From [Actinomadura] parvosata subsp. kistnae (lineage in GTDB: Bacteria; Actinomycetota; Actinomycetes; Streptosporangiales; Streptosporangiaceae), in assembly GCF_900323885.1 (NCBI RefSeq), contig NZ_OOHJ01000009.1, forward strand, positions 1-64,000: a stretch of 64,000 bases of DNA. Reading direction: 5' to 3'. Both the position numbers and the translations under genes were made by a program. Below the pieces are notes generated by a model that did no database searches, was not told the origin of the DNA, and saw nothing but the letters and a program-made list of their open reading frames with translations. Shown one piece after another: positions 18,611-31,304 of this stretch. The stretch's first letter is position 1. Every line of letters begins with the position of its first letter.

Positions 18611-19048
18611 TCAGACCGCCACCTCCGTCACGGTGAGCGTCCTGGTGTCCTCGGTCACCCACTCGGGCCTGCCGTCCACGGCCTTGCCGAGCCTGAGCGT
18701 GACCTCGACCGAGTCGCCCGTGCGGACGACGTCGTTGCGGGGCGCGAAGATGAGCAGCCGCTGGTGGGTCTTCCCGTCGCAGTTGAGGCGGTAGCGGCCC
18801 GCGCCCGCGACGTTCTCGCCGTCCTTGCGGAGCGCGCCGTGCACGAACCGGATGTCGGAGCCGGCGTCGCAGGAGTAGGTGAACCAGAGGCGCAGGGCCT
18901 CGGGCCGCTGGAGGAACTTCTCCAGGCGCTGGGCCTGGCTCGCGTTGGCGGCCAGGGCGGGCGCGGCGGGCAGCGCGGCGAGCGTGGCCGCCGCGACGAG
19001 CGCCGCGGCGGCCAGCCGGAGGAGGGAACGGTGGGCGGGGGTGACCAT
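18611..19048 (-). CDS. Small secreted protein, unknown function
   Basis: A 145-residue exported protein. Residues 1-34 form a Sec signal peptide (LLRLAAAALVAAATLAALPA, then ALA for cleavage). The mature part has two cysteines (SCDAG and NCDGK) that could form a disulfide and looks beta-rich. It includes LRLWFTYSCDAGSDIRFVHG and a typical actinomycete surface-protein end (EDTRTLTVTEVAV). GAAAGG upstream of 19048 supports this start rather than one 13 codons earlier. I do not recognise a named family. It stands alone between divergent or unrelated neighbours. Confidence 0.75.
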   Translation of the reverse strand: MVTPAHRSLLRLAAAALVAAATLAALPAAPALAANASQAQRLEKFLQRPEALRLWFTYSCDAGSDIRFVHGALRKDGENVAGAGRYRLNCDGKTHQRLLIFAPRNDVVRTGDSVEVTLRLGKAVDGRPEWVTEDTRTLTVTEVAV

Positions 19049-19136
19049 GATGTGCCTTTCTCGTGCGGATTCCCTCCATGTAATCACTTAAAGTAATCAG
19101 ATAACTACTATCCGTATATGGACAAGAGGGTGTCCG

Positions 19137-19928
19137 TCAGGCCCAGGGACGGGGGAAGGTGTCGCCGTCCAGCCGCTCGCCCGCCGCGAGCCCGAGGGGA
19201 TCGGTGACGACGTGCCCGGCGCCGCTGTAGCGGGTGGCCTCGTCCATGTAGATGGTGACGTGCGCGAGCCGGGCCTGCCCCGTCCGGTTCGGCAGCGCCA
19301 TGTGGCCCGTGTAGCCGCTGTGGAAGGTGCAGTCGCCGGCGCGCAGCGGCACGGTGACCCGGGGCGCCCACCGCAGCGACGGGTCCACCTCGAACAGGTC
19401 GTCCTCGTGGTGCAGGTCCTGCGGGCGCAGGCCGGTGCGGTCCTGGGTGCCGGGCAGGAACGTCATGCAGCCGCGCTCCGGCGGCACGTCCACCAGCGCG
19501 ATCCAGGCCGACAGCGGCAGCCGGTCGCCCGTGTGCGGCCAGTAGGGGCGGTCCTGGTGGAACTCCGTGGCGGCGTTGTTGTGCGGCTCCTTGACGAGCA
19601 GCTGGTCGTGCCAGAGCCGCAGCGGGAACCCGGCGAGCTGCTCGGCGATCCGGCCGAGCCGCCGGTCGAGCGTGAGCTCCCGCAGCGCCGGGTCGCGCTG
19701 CCAGACGTTGACGAGCTGGCTGAAGACGCCGCCCCGCTCCAGGCTCTCGGCGCGGTGCGCCTCCAGGAACGCCTCGGCGGCGGCCCTGAAGCGCTCGGCC
19801 TGGCCGGGCGTCAGAACGCCCCGCACTCGGACGAAACCGTGCTCGCGGTAGGCCGTCACCAGCTCCTGCGGCACCGTGCCGTCGGCGCGGACGTCGCTGG
19901 GGGCGTGCTCGGTCGTGTTCGTTGCCAT
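19137..19928 (-). CDS. Phytanoyl-CoA dioxygenase (PhyH)-family Fe(II)/2-oxoglutarate oxygenase
   Basis: A 263-residue cytosolic oxygenase. The iron-binding facial triad is visible as H124-x-D126 (EFHQDRPYWPH) and the distal histidine in the segment FHSGYTGHMALPNRTG (H203/H209), with the downstream arginine that normally binds 2-oxoglutarate. PhyH-family members hydroxylate small molecules, lipids or amino acids; the substrate here is unknown. GGAGG seven bases before 19928 sets the start. It is divergent from the AraC-type gene at 20021 (92-bp shared upstream region), which suggests that gene is its regulator. Confidence 0.85.
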   Translation of the reverse strand: MATNTTEHAPSDVRADGTVPQELVTAYREHGFVRVRGVLTPGQAERFRAAAEAFLEAHRAESLERGGVFSQLVNVWQRDPALRELTLDRRLGRIAEQLAGFPLRLWHDQLLVKEPHNNAATEFHQDRPYWPHTGDRLPLSAWIALVDVPPERGCMTFLPGTQDRTGLRPQDLHHEDDLFEVDPSLRWAPRVTVPLRAGDCTFHSGYTGHMALPNRTGQARLAHVTIYMDEATRYSGAGHVVTDPLGLAAGERLDGDTFPRPWA

Positions 19929-19942
19929 CGCTGACCTCCGTA

Positions 19943-20020
19943 GTCGGGATGGCACCAGCGTCGCCGGGCGAGGCGCTCCGGGGCTAGGCCGATCGCGGCC
20001 GGTGGTCGTACGATCCCGAC
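19943..20020. promoter_or_regulatory. Shared upstream region with widely spaced inverted repeat
   Basis: GTCGGGAT (19943-19950) and its reverse complement ATCCCGAC (20013-20020) bracket the 92-bp region between the divergent dioxygenase and AraC genes, each near one start codon. It is a possible looping or autoregulatory site; low certainty. Confidence 0.3.
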
Positions 20021-20886
20021 ATGCCCCGCACGCTGCACGAGCACGCGCTGTTCACCGGAGCCCCCGTCCTGGCCGGGGTGCACCGCCTCGATCTCGACGT
20101 CGAGCCGCACGCGCACGACTTCCTGGAGATCGCGGTGATCGGCGCAGGGCGGGGGCGGCACGTGACCAGCCAGGGCGAGCGGCCGCTGCGCCGCGGGCAG
20201 GTCGTCGTGCTGCGCCCCGGCGCCTGGCACGGGTTCCGCGGCTGCGAAGGCCTCGTCGTCGCCAACTGCTGCCTGTCCGCGCAGGCGCTGCGGGCCGAGC
20301 TGGCGGCGCTGCACGAGCTGCCGCTGCTGCGCCGGCTGCTGTGGACCGACCCGGTGGCGTCCGGCACGCACGGCGTGGCGGTCACCGCGGTCGACCCGGC
20401 CGCCGCCGGCGAGGCCGTCACGGAGATCGGCCTGCTCGAACGGGACCTCGCGGCCGATCGGCGGCGGCCGGGCCGGGTGCTGGGCCGCCTGGTCAGCGTG
20501 CTCGGCGTGCTGGCCGACGGCCGCGCCCCGAGCCGGAGACGCCCGGCCCCGCCGTCCACCCCGCCGTCGCCGCCACCGTCGCCCGGCTGGAGGCGGCGCC
20601 CGACCGGGCGTGGCGGCTGGACGACCTCGCCCGCGCCGTCAACCTGGATCCCGCCTACCTCGGCCGGCTGTTCAAGCGGCACGCCGGGGTGACGCCGCTG
20701 GACTTCCTGGCCCGGCTGCGGGCCGAGCGCGCCGCCACCCTGCTGGCGCACTCGGCCCTGCCGGCCGCCCGGGTCGGCGCCGCCGTCGGATGGGACGACC
20801 CGACGTACTTCGCGCGCCGCTTCCGCGCCCTGGTCGGGCTGACGCCCACCGAGTACCGGCGGCGCAGCCGGTCGGAGACCCGCTGA
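20021..20886 (+). pseudogene. AraC-family transcriptional regulator, apparent -1 frameshift
   Basis: Residues 1-165 (from 20021) form a cupin-type AraC sensor domain (VEPHAHDFLEIAVIGAGRGR, VVLRPGAWHGF). After GVLADGRAP the frame turns to nonsense. Moving one frame back at the C run 20526-20529 restores PEPETPGPAVHPAVAATVAR and a complete AraC DNA-binding domain (LDDLARAVNLDPAYLGRLFK; VGWDDPTYFARRFRALVGLT; TPTEYR) ending at 20886. Restoring one C would give an intact protein of about 288 residues. It is divergent from the PhyH-type oxygenase and two bases from the convergent esterase gene. Confidence 0.8.
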
Positions 20887-20888
20887 CG

Positions 20889-22497
<1,609 letters not shown>

Positions 22498-23268
22498 TCA
22501 GCGCCGCAGCCGCACGGGATCGGCCGTCCCGCTGCGGCGCACGATCCAGGCCTCGGTGATGTGCTGGAACATCGCCTCGGCGGCCCCGCCGGGGTCGTGC
22601 GCGGCGATGCGCTCGTAGATGCGGCGGTGGCCGAGGTTCGACGCCACGCACAGGGCCCGCTCGGTGCGGCCCAGGTAGCGGGCGGTGTTGACCACCTGGC
22701 CCTCCAGCGACCGCACGACGGCGCGGGCGATCCGGTTGCCCGACGCCCGCATGATCGTGTCGTGGAAGGCGCGGTCGCTCTCGGCGTACGTGGCCGGGTC
22801 GTCCACCAGCTCGTCCATCCGATCGACCAGCTCGCGCAGCCGGTCGACGGTGTCGGGCCCGGCCAGGCGGGCGGCGACGTTGGCCATGTCGGACTCCAGC
22901 ACGCGCCGCGTCACGACGAGGTCGTCGAGGATCGCCAGGCTCTCGTCCTCGGCGATGGTCGCCGTCAGCACGAGCTCGTCGAGCAGGTCCCACGTCGCCG
23001 GCGGGGTCACCATGGTGCCCGAGCCCTGACGGACCTGCACCAGCCCCTTCTCCTGGAGGATCTTCACGGCCTCGCGCACGACGGTGCGGCTCACGGAGAA
23101 CGCCTCGCACAACGCGGGCTCGGGCGGCAGCACGGTGCCCGGCGGGTAGACACCGCGGACGATGCGCTCCACCAGCTCGGCCGTCACCGCCCTGGCCAGA
23201 CTCGCCGGGCGGCGAACCCAGGCCGGTGGCGCCGGGACACCCCCGGACGTTTCCTGAGATGCCGTCAT
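22498..23268 (-). CDS. FadR-subfamily (FCD) GntR regulator
   Basis: A 256-residue regulator. The winged helix-turn-helix lies at about 20-90 (RIVRGVYPPGTVLPPEPALC, then SVSRTVVREAVKILQEKGLV). The all-helical FCD ligand domain (about 105-235) shows the usual metal/ligand residues in ESDRAFHDTIMRASGN and the late histidine in NLGHRRIYERIAAHDP. FCD members bind sugar acids or other organic acids. The gene is divergent from the ABC-importer/dehydratase operon starting at 23388 and probably represses it through the dyad at 23321-23338. Confidence 0.88.
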   Translation of the reverse strand: MTASQETSGGVPAPPAWVRRPASLARAVTAELVERIVRGVYPPGTVLPPEPALCEAFSVSRTVVREAVKILQEKGLVQVRQGSGTMVTPPATWDLLDELVLTATIAEDESLAILDDLVVTRRVLESDMANVAARLAGPDTVDRLRELVDRMDELVDDPATYAESDRAFHDTIMRASGNRIARAVVRSLEGQVVNTARYLGRTERALCVASNLGHRRIYERIAAHDPGGAAEAMFQHITEAWIVRRSGTADPVRLRR

Positions 23269-23310
23269 TTCGCCTCCGGTGCCCTGGCAAGCCAGTATAC
23301 GCGCCCCCTC

Positions 23311-23339
23311 TTGCCGTCAGACGTCATACGAATTACGTT
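23311..23339 (+). promoter_or_regulatory. Promoter with overlapping operator-like dyad
   Basis: A -35-like TTGCCG (23311-23316) and -10-like TACGTT (23334-23339) are separated by 17 bp. Positions 23321-23338 (ACGTCATACGAATTACGT) form an 18-bp imperfect palindrome matching at 14 positions and covering the -10 box. This is a natural repression site for the divergent FCD-GntR regulator. Confidence 0.5.
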
Positions 23340-23387
23340 TGCGAGCAGTCGGCCGGATCCAGCGGCCGCTCCGGGAAGCGGGCAACG

Positions 23388-24665
23388 ATGAAGCAGCGAG
23401 CGTTATGGTCGGCCCTCATCGCCGCGGCACTGGCCGTGGCCGGCTGCGGGAGCGCGACCCGCACGGACACCCCGTCCGGCGACCCCCAGCAGAAGCAGCG
23501 CAAGCTCGTGGTGTGGGACTGGAAGTCCGGCGAACCGGCCGCCGCCACCTACATCGAGCAGGCCAAGGCCGACTTCGCCAAGCGGCACCCGGAGGTCACG
23601 GTCGAGTTCGTCGCCCAGCCGTTCGACCAGTACTACACGCTGCTCGGCACCGCGATCCAGGCGGGCAAGGGGCCCGACGTGATGCTGTTCAACGGGGGCG
23701 GGCAGATCCGCGACCGGGCCGGCGCGCTCCTCCCGCTCGACGAGTACGTGGCCGGCGACAAGAGCCGGCTGGCCGGCTGGGAGGCGTTCAGCAAGGACGG
23801 CAAGGTCTACGCCGCGCCGGTCACCCTGCAAGGCCACCCCATCTACTACAACAAGGCGCTCTACGAGAAGGCCGGCCTCGACCCCGCCGCCCCGCCCAAG
23901 ACCTGGGACGAGCTGGTCACCGGCTGCGCCGCCATCAAGAAGGCGACCGGAGCCGCCTGCTTCGCGCTCGGCAACAAGGAGGGCTTCGGCATCCAGTTCT
24001 TCCTGTCGGGCCTCGGCTCCGGCATCCTCACCCCCCGCGAGTACGACGACTGGATCGCCGGCAAGCGCGACTGGGACTCCCCGAACGTGCGGCGCGTCTT
24101 CGAGCTGTGGAAGCAGACCGGCGACAAGGGGCTGAACAACGACGGCGCCAACTCCACCGCGATGTTCAGCGACGTCTTCACCGTCTTCGAGACCGGCAAG
24201 GCCGCCCACATCATCGGGCTGATGTCGGACGTCGGGCACTGGAACGACTTCGCCGAGTTCCTGCCGCCCGACAAGATCGGCGTCATGACCGCCCCGGTCG
24301 TCACCGAGGGGGCCACCCCGAGCCTGCCGTACGACGGCGGCATCGGCTACGCGGTCGCCAAGTGGACCAAGGACCCCGCCCTGGCCGCCGACCTCGTACG
24401 CTCCCTCACCTCGACCGGCGCCCTGACCGCCTTCTACCAGAAGGCCGGCGCGATCGCGTCCGACACGACGATCGACGTCACCCAGGCCGGCCCCGCCGTC
24501 GCCGCGATCGCCTCCGAGATCAAGACCGGCCGGCCCGCCCTGCACGTGGCGCTGTCGTCCAAGACCCTCGACCTCATGGGCCGGCTGTCCCAGCAGCTCC
24601 TCAGCGGCTCCACCACCGTGGACAAGGCGGTGGAGCAGCTCGCCGCCTCCGACCGGAAGGGCTGA
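23388..24665 (+). CDS. Sugar ABC importer, solute-binding lipoprotein
   Basis: A 425-residue extracellular lipoprotein of the family-1 (MalE/UgpB-like) sugar-binding proteins. The lipobox LAVAGC places the lipidated cysteine at residue 20. The mature part begins with the usual LVVWDWKSGEP and continues with TYIEQAKADFAKRHPEVTVE. It heads an operon with two permeases (24670, 25617) and an enolase-superfamily enzyme (26446). No ATPase gene is present, as is usual in actinomycetes, where a shared MsiK-type ATPase energises such importers. Its substrate is probably a sugar or sugar acid handled by the dehydratase. Confidence 0.88.
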   Translation: MKQRALWSALIAAALAVAGCGSATRTDTPSGDPQQKQRKLVVWDWKSGEPAAATYIEQAKADFAKRHPEVTVEFVAQPFDQYYTLLGTAIQAGKGPDVMLFNGGGQIRDRAGALLPLDEYVAGDKSRLAGWEAFSKDGKVYAAPVTLQGHPIYYNKALYEKAGLDPAAPPKTWDELVTGCAAIKKATGAACFALGNKEGFGIQFFLSGLGSGILTPREYDDWIAGKRDWDSPNVRRVFELWKQTGDKGLNNDGANSTAMFSDVFTVFETGKAAHIIGLMSDVGHWNDFAEFLPPDKIGVMTAPVVTEGATPSLPYDGGIGYAVAKWTKDPALAADLVRSLTSTGALTAFYQKAGAIASDTTIDVTQAGPAVAAIASEIKTGRPALHVALSSKTLDLMGRLSQQLLSGSTTVDKAVEQLAASDRKG

Positions 24666-24669
24666 CCGC

Positions 24670-25617
24670 GTGCCGATCGGAGCACCGCCGCGAGCCCATC
24701 AGCGCAGCCCGGCGATCGCACGGCGGCAGGGAGGATCCCACCGGGACGCCCGCAAGGTGCGGGCCGAACGGCTCGCGCCCTACGTCCTGGTGGCCCCCGC
24801 CGTCCTGATCATCGTGGCGCTGCGCCTGTGGCCGCTGGCCCTGGGCGTCAACTTCTCCTTCACCGGCGACGGCGACCTCAACGGCACCCCCGTCGGGCTG
24901 GGCAACTACCTGGAGCTGGCCGCCGACCCGCTGTTCCGCGTCTCGCTGCGCAACGTCGGCCTGCTGGTGCTGCTGCTCCCCGTGGCGGTGGCGATCCCGG
25001 GCCTGCTCGCCACCTTCATCTACCTGCGCGTGCCCGGCCACCGCGTCTACCGCAGCGTCTACTTCTTCCCCGCGGTGCTGTCGCCGGTGATCGTCGGCGC
25101 GATCTTCAACCTCCTGCTCGGGTACGACGGCCCGCTGAACTCCCTGCTCGCGGCGTTCGGCGCCGGCCCCGTGGACTGGCTCGGCGACCCCGGCATCGCC
25201 ATGTTCACGGTGACCGGCGTGCACATCTGGGCCACGTTCGGGATGGCCCTCGTGGTGTTCCTGGCCGGGTTCAGCACCCTCGACGCCACCCTGCTGGACG
25301 CCGCCCGCGTGGACGGCGCGTCCCTCGCCCGGACCATCTGGCACGTGATCATCCCGAGCCTGACCCGCACCATCCAGTTCGTCTTCGTGACGACGATGAT
25401 CGGAATGCTGACCTCCATGTTCGGCCTGCTCTTCGTCATGACCAGCGGCGGCCCGGAGGGCTCCACCTACCTGCCGGAGTACTACATCTGGCACCAGCAG
25501 GGGCAGATGAACCGGCCGGCGCTCGCCTCGGCCGCCTCCACCGTCCTGTTCGTCGTCATGCTCGTCGTCGGGCTGCTGCAGATCACCCTGCTCCGGCGGA
25601 CCGGGAGGCAGGACTGA
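24670..25617 (+). CDS. Sugar ABC importer permease (MalF-type)
   Basis: A 315-residue inner-membrane protein with six hydrophobic helices and the permease EAA-like loop LDAARVDGASLARTIWHVII about 100 residues from the C-terminus. The GTG start lies four bases after the binding-protein stop. The basic N-terminus (RRQGGSHRDARKVRAERLAP) precedes the first helix, as in UgpA/MalF relatives. It pairs with the next gene to form the channel. Confidence 0.88.
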   Translation: MPIGAPPRAHQRSPAIARRQGGSHRDARKVRAERLAPYVLVAPAVLIIVALRLWPLALGVNFSFTGDGDLNGTPVGLGNYLELAADPLFRVSLRNVGLLVLLLPVAVAIPGLLATFIYLRVPGHRVYRSVYFFPAVLSPVIVGAIFNLLLGYDGPLNSLLAAFGAGPVDWLGDPGIAMFTVTGVHIWATFGMALVVFLAGFSTLDATLLDAARVDGASLARTIWHVIIPSLTRTIQFVFVTTMIGMLTSMFGLLFVMTSGGPEGSTYLPEYYIWHQQGQMNRPALASAASTVLFVVMLVVGLLQITLLRRTGRQD

Positions 25618-26444
25618 TGCCCGGCACGCGCCTGGCCAGGTGGGCGGCCGCCGTCCCGATGGCCGCCCTCGCGCTGGCGACGATCTACCCGCTCGTGTTC
25701 ACCGCCAACGTCGCCATGAAGACCCGCCGCGACTACGTCCTCGACCGGTTCTCCCCGGCGGCGTCCCCGCGCTGGGACAACCTCGCCGAGGCGTGGGCCG
25801 GCGCCGGGATGGCACGCTACTTCGTCAACTCGTTCGTCGTCGTCGCGTGCGCCGTGGCCCTCCTGCTGCTGCTGGGGTCGATGGCCGGCTTCGCGCTGGC
25901 CCGGCTGCGCTTCCGCGGCTCCTCGGTGATCTTCCTCGGGTGCCTCGCGGGGCTGTTCGTCCCGTTCCAGGTGATCATGGTGCCGCTCACCAGGGTCATG
26001 GCCGACACCGGGCTCGTCGACACCTACCCCGGGCTGATCCTGGCCTACGTCGCCCAGTTCCTCCCCTTCACCGTCTTCCTGATGACCAGCCACTACCGGA
26101 CCATCCCGGCGGAGATCGTCGACGCGGCCAGGATCGACGGCAACACCGTCTACGGCGTCTACCGGCGCATCATGCTCCCACTCGGCGCGCCCGCGCTGCT
26201 GTCGGTCGGCATCCTCGACGCCCTGTTCTGCTGGAACGACGTGCTCATCGCCCTGCTCATGATGCCGTCACCCGAGCACCGCACCCTCATGATCGGCGTC
26301 AACGCGCTACGCGGCCAGTACTCCGACGACATCCCCACGTTCGCCTCCGGGATCCTGATCGCCGCGGTGCCCGTACTGATGATCTACCTGTTCCTCCAGC
26401 GCCAGATCGCCGACGGCGTCACCGCCGGCTCCACGAAGGGCTGA
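25617..26444 (+). CDS. Sugar ABC importer permease (MalG-type)
   Basis: A 275-residue membrane protein with six hydrophobic helices. The EAA loop reads EIVDAARIDGNTVYGVYRRI, and the C-terminal end is FLQRQIADGVTAGSTKG, a standard MalG-type finish. The ATG overlaps the stop of the preceding permease (TGATG), so the two are translationally coupled. The next gene starts two bases after its stop. Confidence 0.9.
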   Translation: MPGTRLARWAAAVPMAALALATIYPLVFTANVAMKTRRDYVLDRFSPAASPRWDNLAEAWAGAGMARYFVNSFVVVACAVALLLLLGSMAGFALARLRFRGSSVIFLGCLAGLFVPFQVIMVPLTRVMADTGLVDTYPGLILAYVAQFLPFTVFLMTSHYRTIPAEIVDAARIDGNTVYGVYRRIMLPLGAPALLSVGILDALFCWNDVLIALLMMPSPEHRTLMIGVNALRGQYSDDIPTFASGILIAAVPVLMIYLFLQRQIADGVTAGSTKG

Positions 26445-26445
26445 C

Positions 26446-27621
26446 ATGCGGATCACCGGATATCGCACCATGACCACGGTCCAGGAATGGGGCCGGCCCG
26501 TCGGAGACGTCAACGGGGTCTTCGCCGACGGGGCCGTCCCCGTGCCGCTCGTCCTCGTGGACACCGACGAGGGCATCACCGGCGTCGGCCTCGGGCCGCA
26601 CGTCGAGATCGAGGCCGTCTTCGCCGCCATCGAGGGCGAGGACCCGCGCAGCGTCACCGCTCTCTACGACCGCATGCTGCGGCGCACGTTCAAGGCCGGC
26701 CACGCCGGCGCCGTCTTCGGCACCATCGGCGCGCTCGACACCGCCCTGTGGGACATCAAGGCGCAGGCCGCCGGCGAGCCCCTGTGGCGCCTGCTCGGCG
26801 GGCGCGACCGGCAGGTGCCCGCCTACGCCTCCGGCCTCGACATCGGCCTCACCGACGACGAGCTCGTCGCCGTCCACCAGGAGTACGCCCGGCACGGGCT
26901 GCGCGCCGCCAAACTCAAGGGCGGCCTCGACATCGAACGCGACCGGCACCGCCTCACCCTCGTCCGGGACGTCCTCACCGAGGCGGGGCACGGCGCCCGG
27001 CCCGGCCTGATGCTCGACGTCAACGAGGCCTGGACCCGCAAACAGGCGGTCCGGCACGTCTGCGAGCTCGAACGCGCCCTCGACCTCACATGGATCGAGG
27101 AGCCGGTGCGGCGCTGGGACGCCGAAGGACTCGCCGCCGTCGGCCGCGGCATCCGCGCCTCCGTCGCCACCGGCGAGAACCTCACCGGGCTCGAACAGTT
27201 CCGCCCGCTGCTGGCCGCCGGCGCCGTCGACATCGTCCAGACGGCCGTCGTCTGGGGCGTGTCCCACTTCCTGCGCGTCGCCGCCCTGGCCCACGCCCAC
27301 GACCTGCCCGTCAGCCCGATCGGCGCCACCCCCGTCCCGCTGCTGCACGCCGCCACGTCCGTCCCCAACCACCTGGCCAGCGAACTGCAGGACCTCCACC
27401 CGCCCCGCGGCCTGTCCCTCGACCTGCACATCGAGGACGGCGCCTTCATCCTCGGCGACTCGCCGGGCCTGGGCATCACGATCGACGAACGAACGATCGA
27501 CACCTCCGCCCGCCACCCCGCCACCCGCGCCGCGGAGGGCCCCCACATCCGCCCCGAACACGCCGGCCGCCGCCTCCTGGCCGTCACCGGCAACTCCTGC
27601 CCAGCACGGCGGCCAGGATGA
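26446..27621 (+). CDS. Mandelate racemase/enolase-superfamily sugar-acid dehydratase-like enzyme
   Basis: A 391-residue cytosolic enzyme with an enolase-like N-terminal capping domain and a TIM barrel. Metal ligands are visible as D191 (MLDVNEAW), E218 (WIEEPV) and E244 (ATGENLTG). The KxK acid/base pair is K156/K158 (AAKLKGG). At the end of strand 7 the usual catalytic histidine after SP is replaced (VSPIGATPV), although H301 lies close by, so the activity may differ from mandelate racemase or galactonate dehydratase. It is the last gene of the FCD-GntR-controlled import operon, so it probably processes the imported sugar acid. The C-terminal 40 residues are arginine- and proline-rich and extend past the family norm. 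Confidence 0.85.
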   Translation: MRITGYRTMTTVQEWGRPVGDVNGVFADGAVPVPLVLVDTDEGITGVGLGPHVEIEAVFAAIEGEDPRSVTALYDRMLRRTFKAGHAGAVFGTIGALDTALWDIKAQAAGEPLWRLLGGRDRQVPAYASGLDIGLTDDELVAVHQEYARHGLRAAKLKGGLDIERDRHRLTLVRDVLTEAGHGARPGLMLDVNEAWTRKQAVRHVCELERALDLTWIEEPVRRWDAEGLAAVGRGIRASVATGENLTGLEQFRPLLAAGAVDIVQTAVVWGVSHFLRVAALAHAHDLPVSPIGATPVPLLHAATSVPNHLASELQDLHPPRGLSLDLHIEDGAFILGDSPGLGITIDERTIDTSARHPATRAAEGPHIRPEHAGRRLLAVTGNSCPARRPG

Positions 27622-27723
27622 CAACAGCCGGGACGCCCCAGGCCGGATCGGACCGCAGCCCACCGCGCCCCCCGCCCACCACCGCCCCTGCACAGGCGGC
27701 GCCCGCCACCGCTCGTGCCCGGG

Positions 27724-27830
27724 GCGCGCCCGCCGCTGGCCGCGCCTGGTGCGGGCTGGCCGTTGTGTGTGCCTGGGCCGCGCCCGCCGCTGGCCGCGCT
27801 CGGGGTGTGCTGGTCGTTGTGCGTGTCCAG
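27724..27830. repeat. Imperfect ~54-bp tandem duplication
   Basis: Two imperfect copies (about 27724-27776 and 27777-27830) share CGCGCCCGCCGCTGGCCGCGC and a GTTGTG(T/C)GTG(T/C)C end. They lie in the 296-bp non-coding gap between the dehydratase stop and the second GntR gene; nothing else was recognised there. Confidence 0.6.
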
Positions 27831-27917
27831 GCCGCGCTCGCCTGCCGGCCACCGCCTGCCCCACGCCCCACCAGCCGCCCCCACGCCGGCGCGCCGGGCC
27901 GAGGTGGGGCGGGCGGG

Positions 27918-28658
27918 TCAGTGGGAGGAGAAGAAGAGGCGCTGCTGGATCTCGCGGCGGTAGTCGTCGAGGGTGTTGTCGATGTGCGTGGCCGCCGATT
28001 GGGCCGCCGCCTCCGGGTCGCCGGCGCGGATGGCCTGGTAGATGGCGTCGTGCTCCTCGACGGCCTTGGCGGCGTGCCCGCCGACGGAGCCGCGCAGCCC
28101 GATGAGGCTCGACTGCGCCTGCAGCCGGCGCGCCTCCCGGACGGCGACCTGGAGGAACATGTTGTGCGAGGCGGTGGCGATGGCGGTGTGGAAGGCGTCG
28201 TCGCCCTCGTTGAACAGCTCCTCCCGCCCGGTCTCGAAGCCGTGGCGGCACACGCCGGCGGCTTCCTCGATGGCGCGCAGCTCGGCGGGGGTGGCGCGGC
28301 GGGCGGCGAGCCGGCTGGTCTCCATCTCCTGCGCCCGGCGGAACTCGAACAGCATGTAGACGTGGTCGAGGTCGGTGGGGAGGAAGAAGGACCCCCAGCG
28401 CCCGGTGCCGAACATGCCCTCGTCGTCGGCGACGTACAGGCCGCGGCCCTTCTGGGCGCGCACGCGGCCGAGCGCGGAGAGGATCTTCACCGCCTCGCGG
28501 ACGACGGTGCGGCTGGTGCCCAGTTGCTGGGCCAGCTCGTTCTCGGTCGGCATGCGGTCACCGGGCCGCAGGCCGAGCCGGACGATCAGTTCGAGCACCT
28601 GCTCGGCCGCCACCTCGTAGCCCGGCCGGTATCCGCTCTCGCGCGGGGTGTCGGTCAC
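27918..28658 (-). CDS. FadR-subfamily (FCD) GntR regulator, second copy
   Basis: A 246-residue regulator. The winged helix (about 15-80) has RPGDRMPTENELAQQLGTSR and TVVREAVKILSALGRV. The FCD domain follows, with EGDDAFHTAIATASHNMFLQ and the ligand-binding histidine in KAVEEHDAIYQAIRAGDPEA. The GTG start at 28658 is preferred because GAGGAGG lies seven bases upstream. It is divergent from the lectin-enzyme run starting at 28949 and has two perfect palindromes 74-101 bp upstream. It is probably the repressor of that run. Confidence 0.88.
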   Translation of the reverse strand: MTDTPRESGYRPGYEVAAEQVLELIVRLGLRPGDRMPTENELAQQLGTSRTVVREAVKILSALGRVRAQKGRGLYVADDEGMFGTGRWGSFFLPTDLDHVYMLFEFRRAQEMETSRLAARRATPAELRAIEEAAGVCRHGFETGREELFNEGDDAFHTAIATASHNMFLQVAVREARRLQAQSSLIGLRGSVGGHAAKAVEEHDAIYQAIRAGDPEAAAQSAATHIDNTLDDYRREIQQRLFFSSH

Positions 28659-28731
28659 CGTGCTTCCTCCTCGCCGTTCCCTGCATGAGTATGACTGATC
28701 GTCCGGCCCTCCCTCGGACGGGTCTTCCTCG

Positions 28732-28759
28732 ATGTGTACGACACATATGAACGGTTCAT
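28732..28759. promoter_or_regulatory. Two abutting perfect palindromes, GntR operator candidates
   Basis: ATGTGT-ACG-ACACAT (28732-28746) is followed without a gap by ATGAAC-G-GTTCAT (28747-28759). Both have perfect 6-bp arms. The first contains TGTACGACA, close to FCD-GntR consensus sites. They sit between the divergent GntR gene and the lectin-enzyme operon. Confidence 0.6.
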
Positions 28760-28878
28760 TCGCGAGCGATCGCCACCGCCGCACCCGGTCGCAGACAAAG
28801 CGCCAGGTAAATCAGCAAAAAGGCTCACCACAGTCGTACTAAAGGTGTGCGCATCGCGAAATAAGCGGGCTTAAAGTC

Positions 28879-28909
28879 TTGACGGATCTGCAAGATCCGA
28901 ACGTAATGA
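28879..28909 (+). promoter_or_regulatory. Promoter with internal palindrome upstream of lectin-enzyme run
   Basis: TTGACG (28879-28884) and TAATGA (28904-28909) form a -35/-10 pair with 19-bp spacing. The spacer carries a perfect palindrome, GGATCT-GCA-AGATCC (28884-28898), well placed for a repressor. The string CTTGACGGAT, plus CCGAAC and CGTAA, recurs at the promoter at 49351-49380. Confidence 0.55.
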
Positions 28910-31300
<2,391 letters not shown>

Positions 31301-31304
31301 CCGG

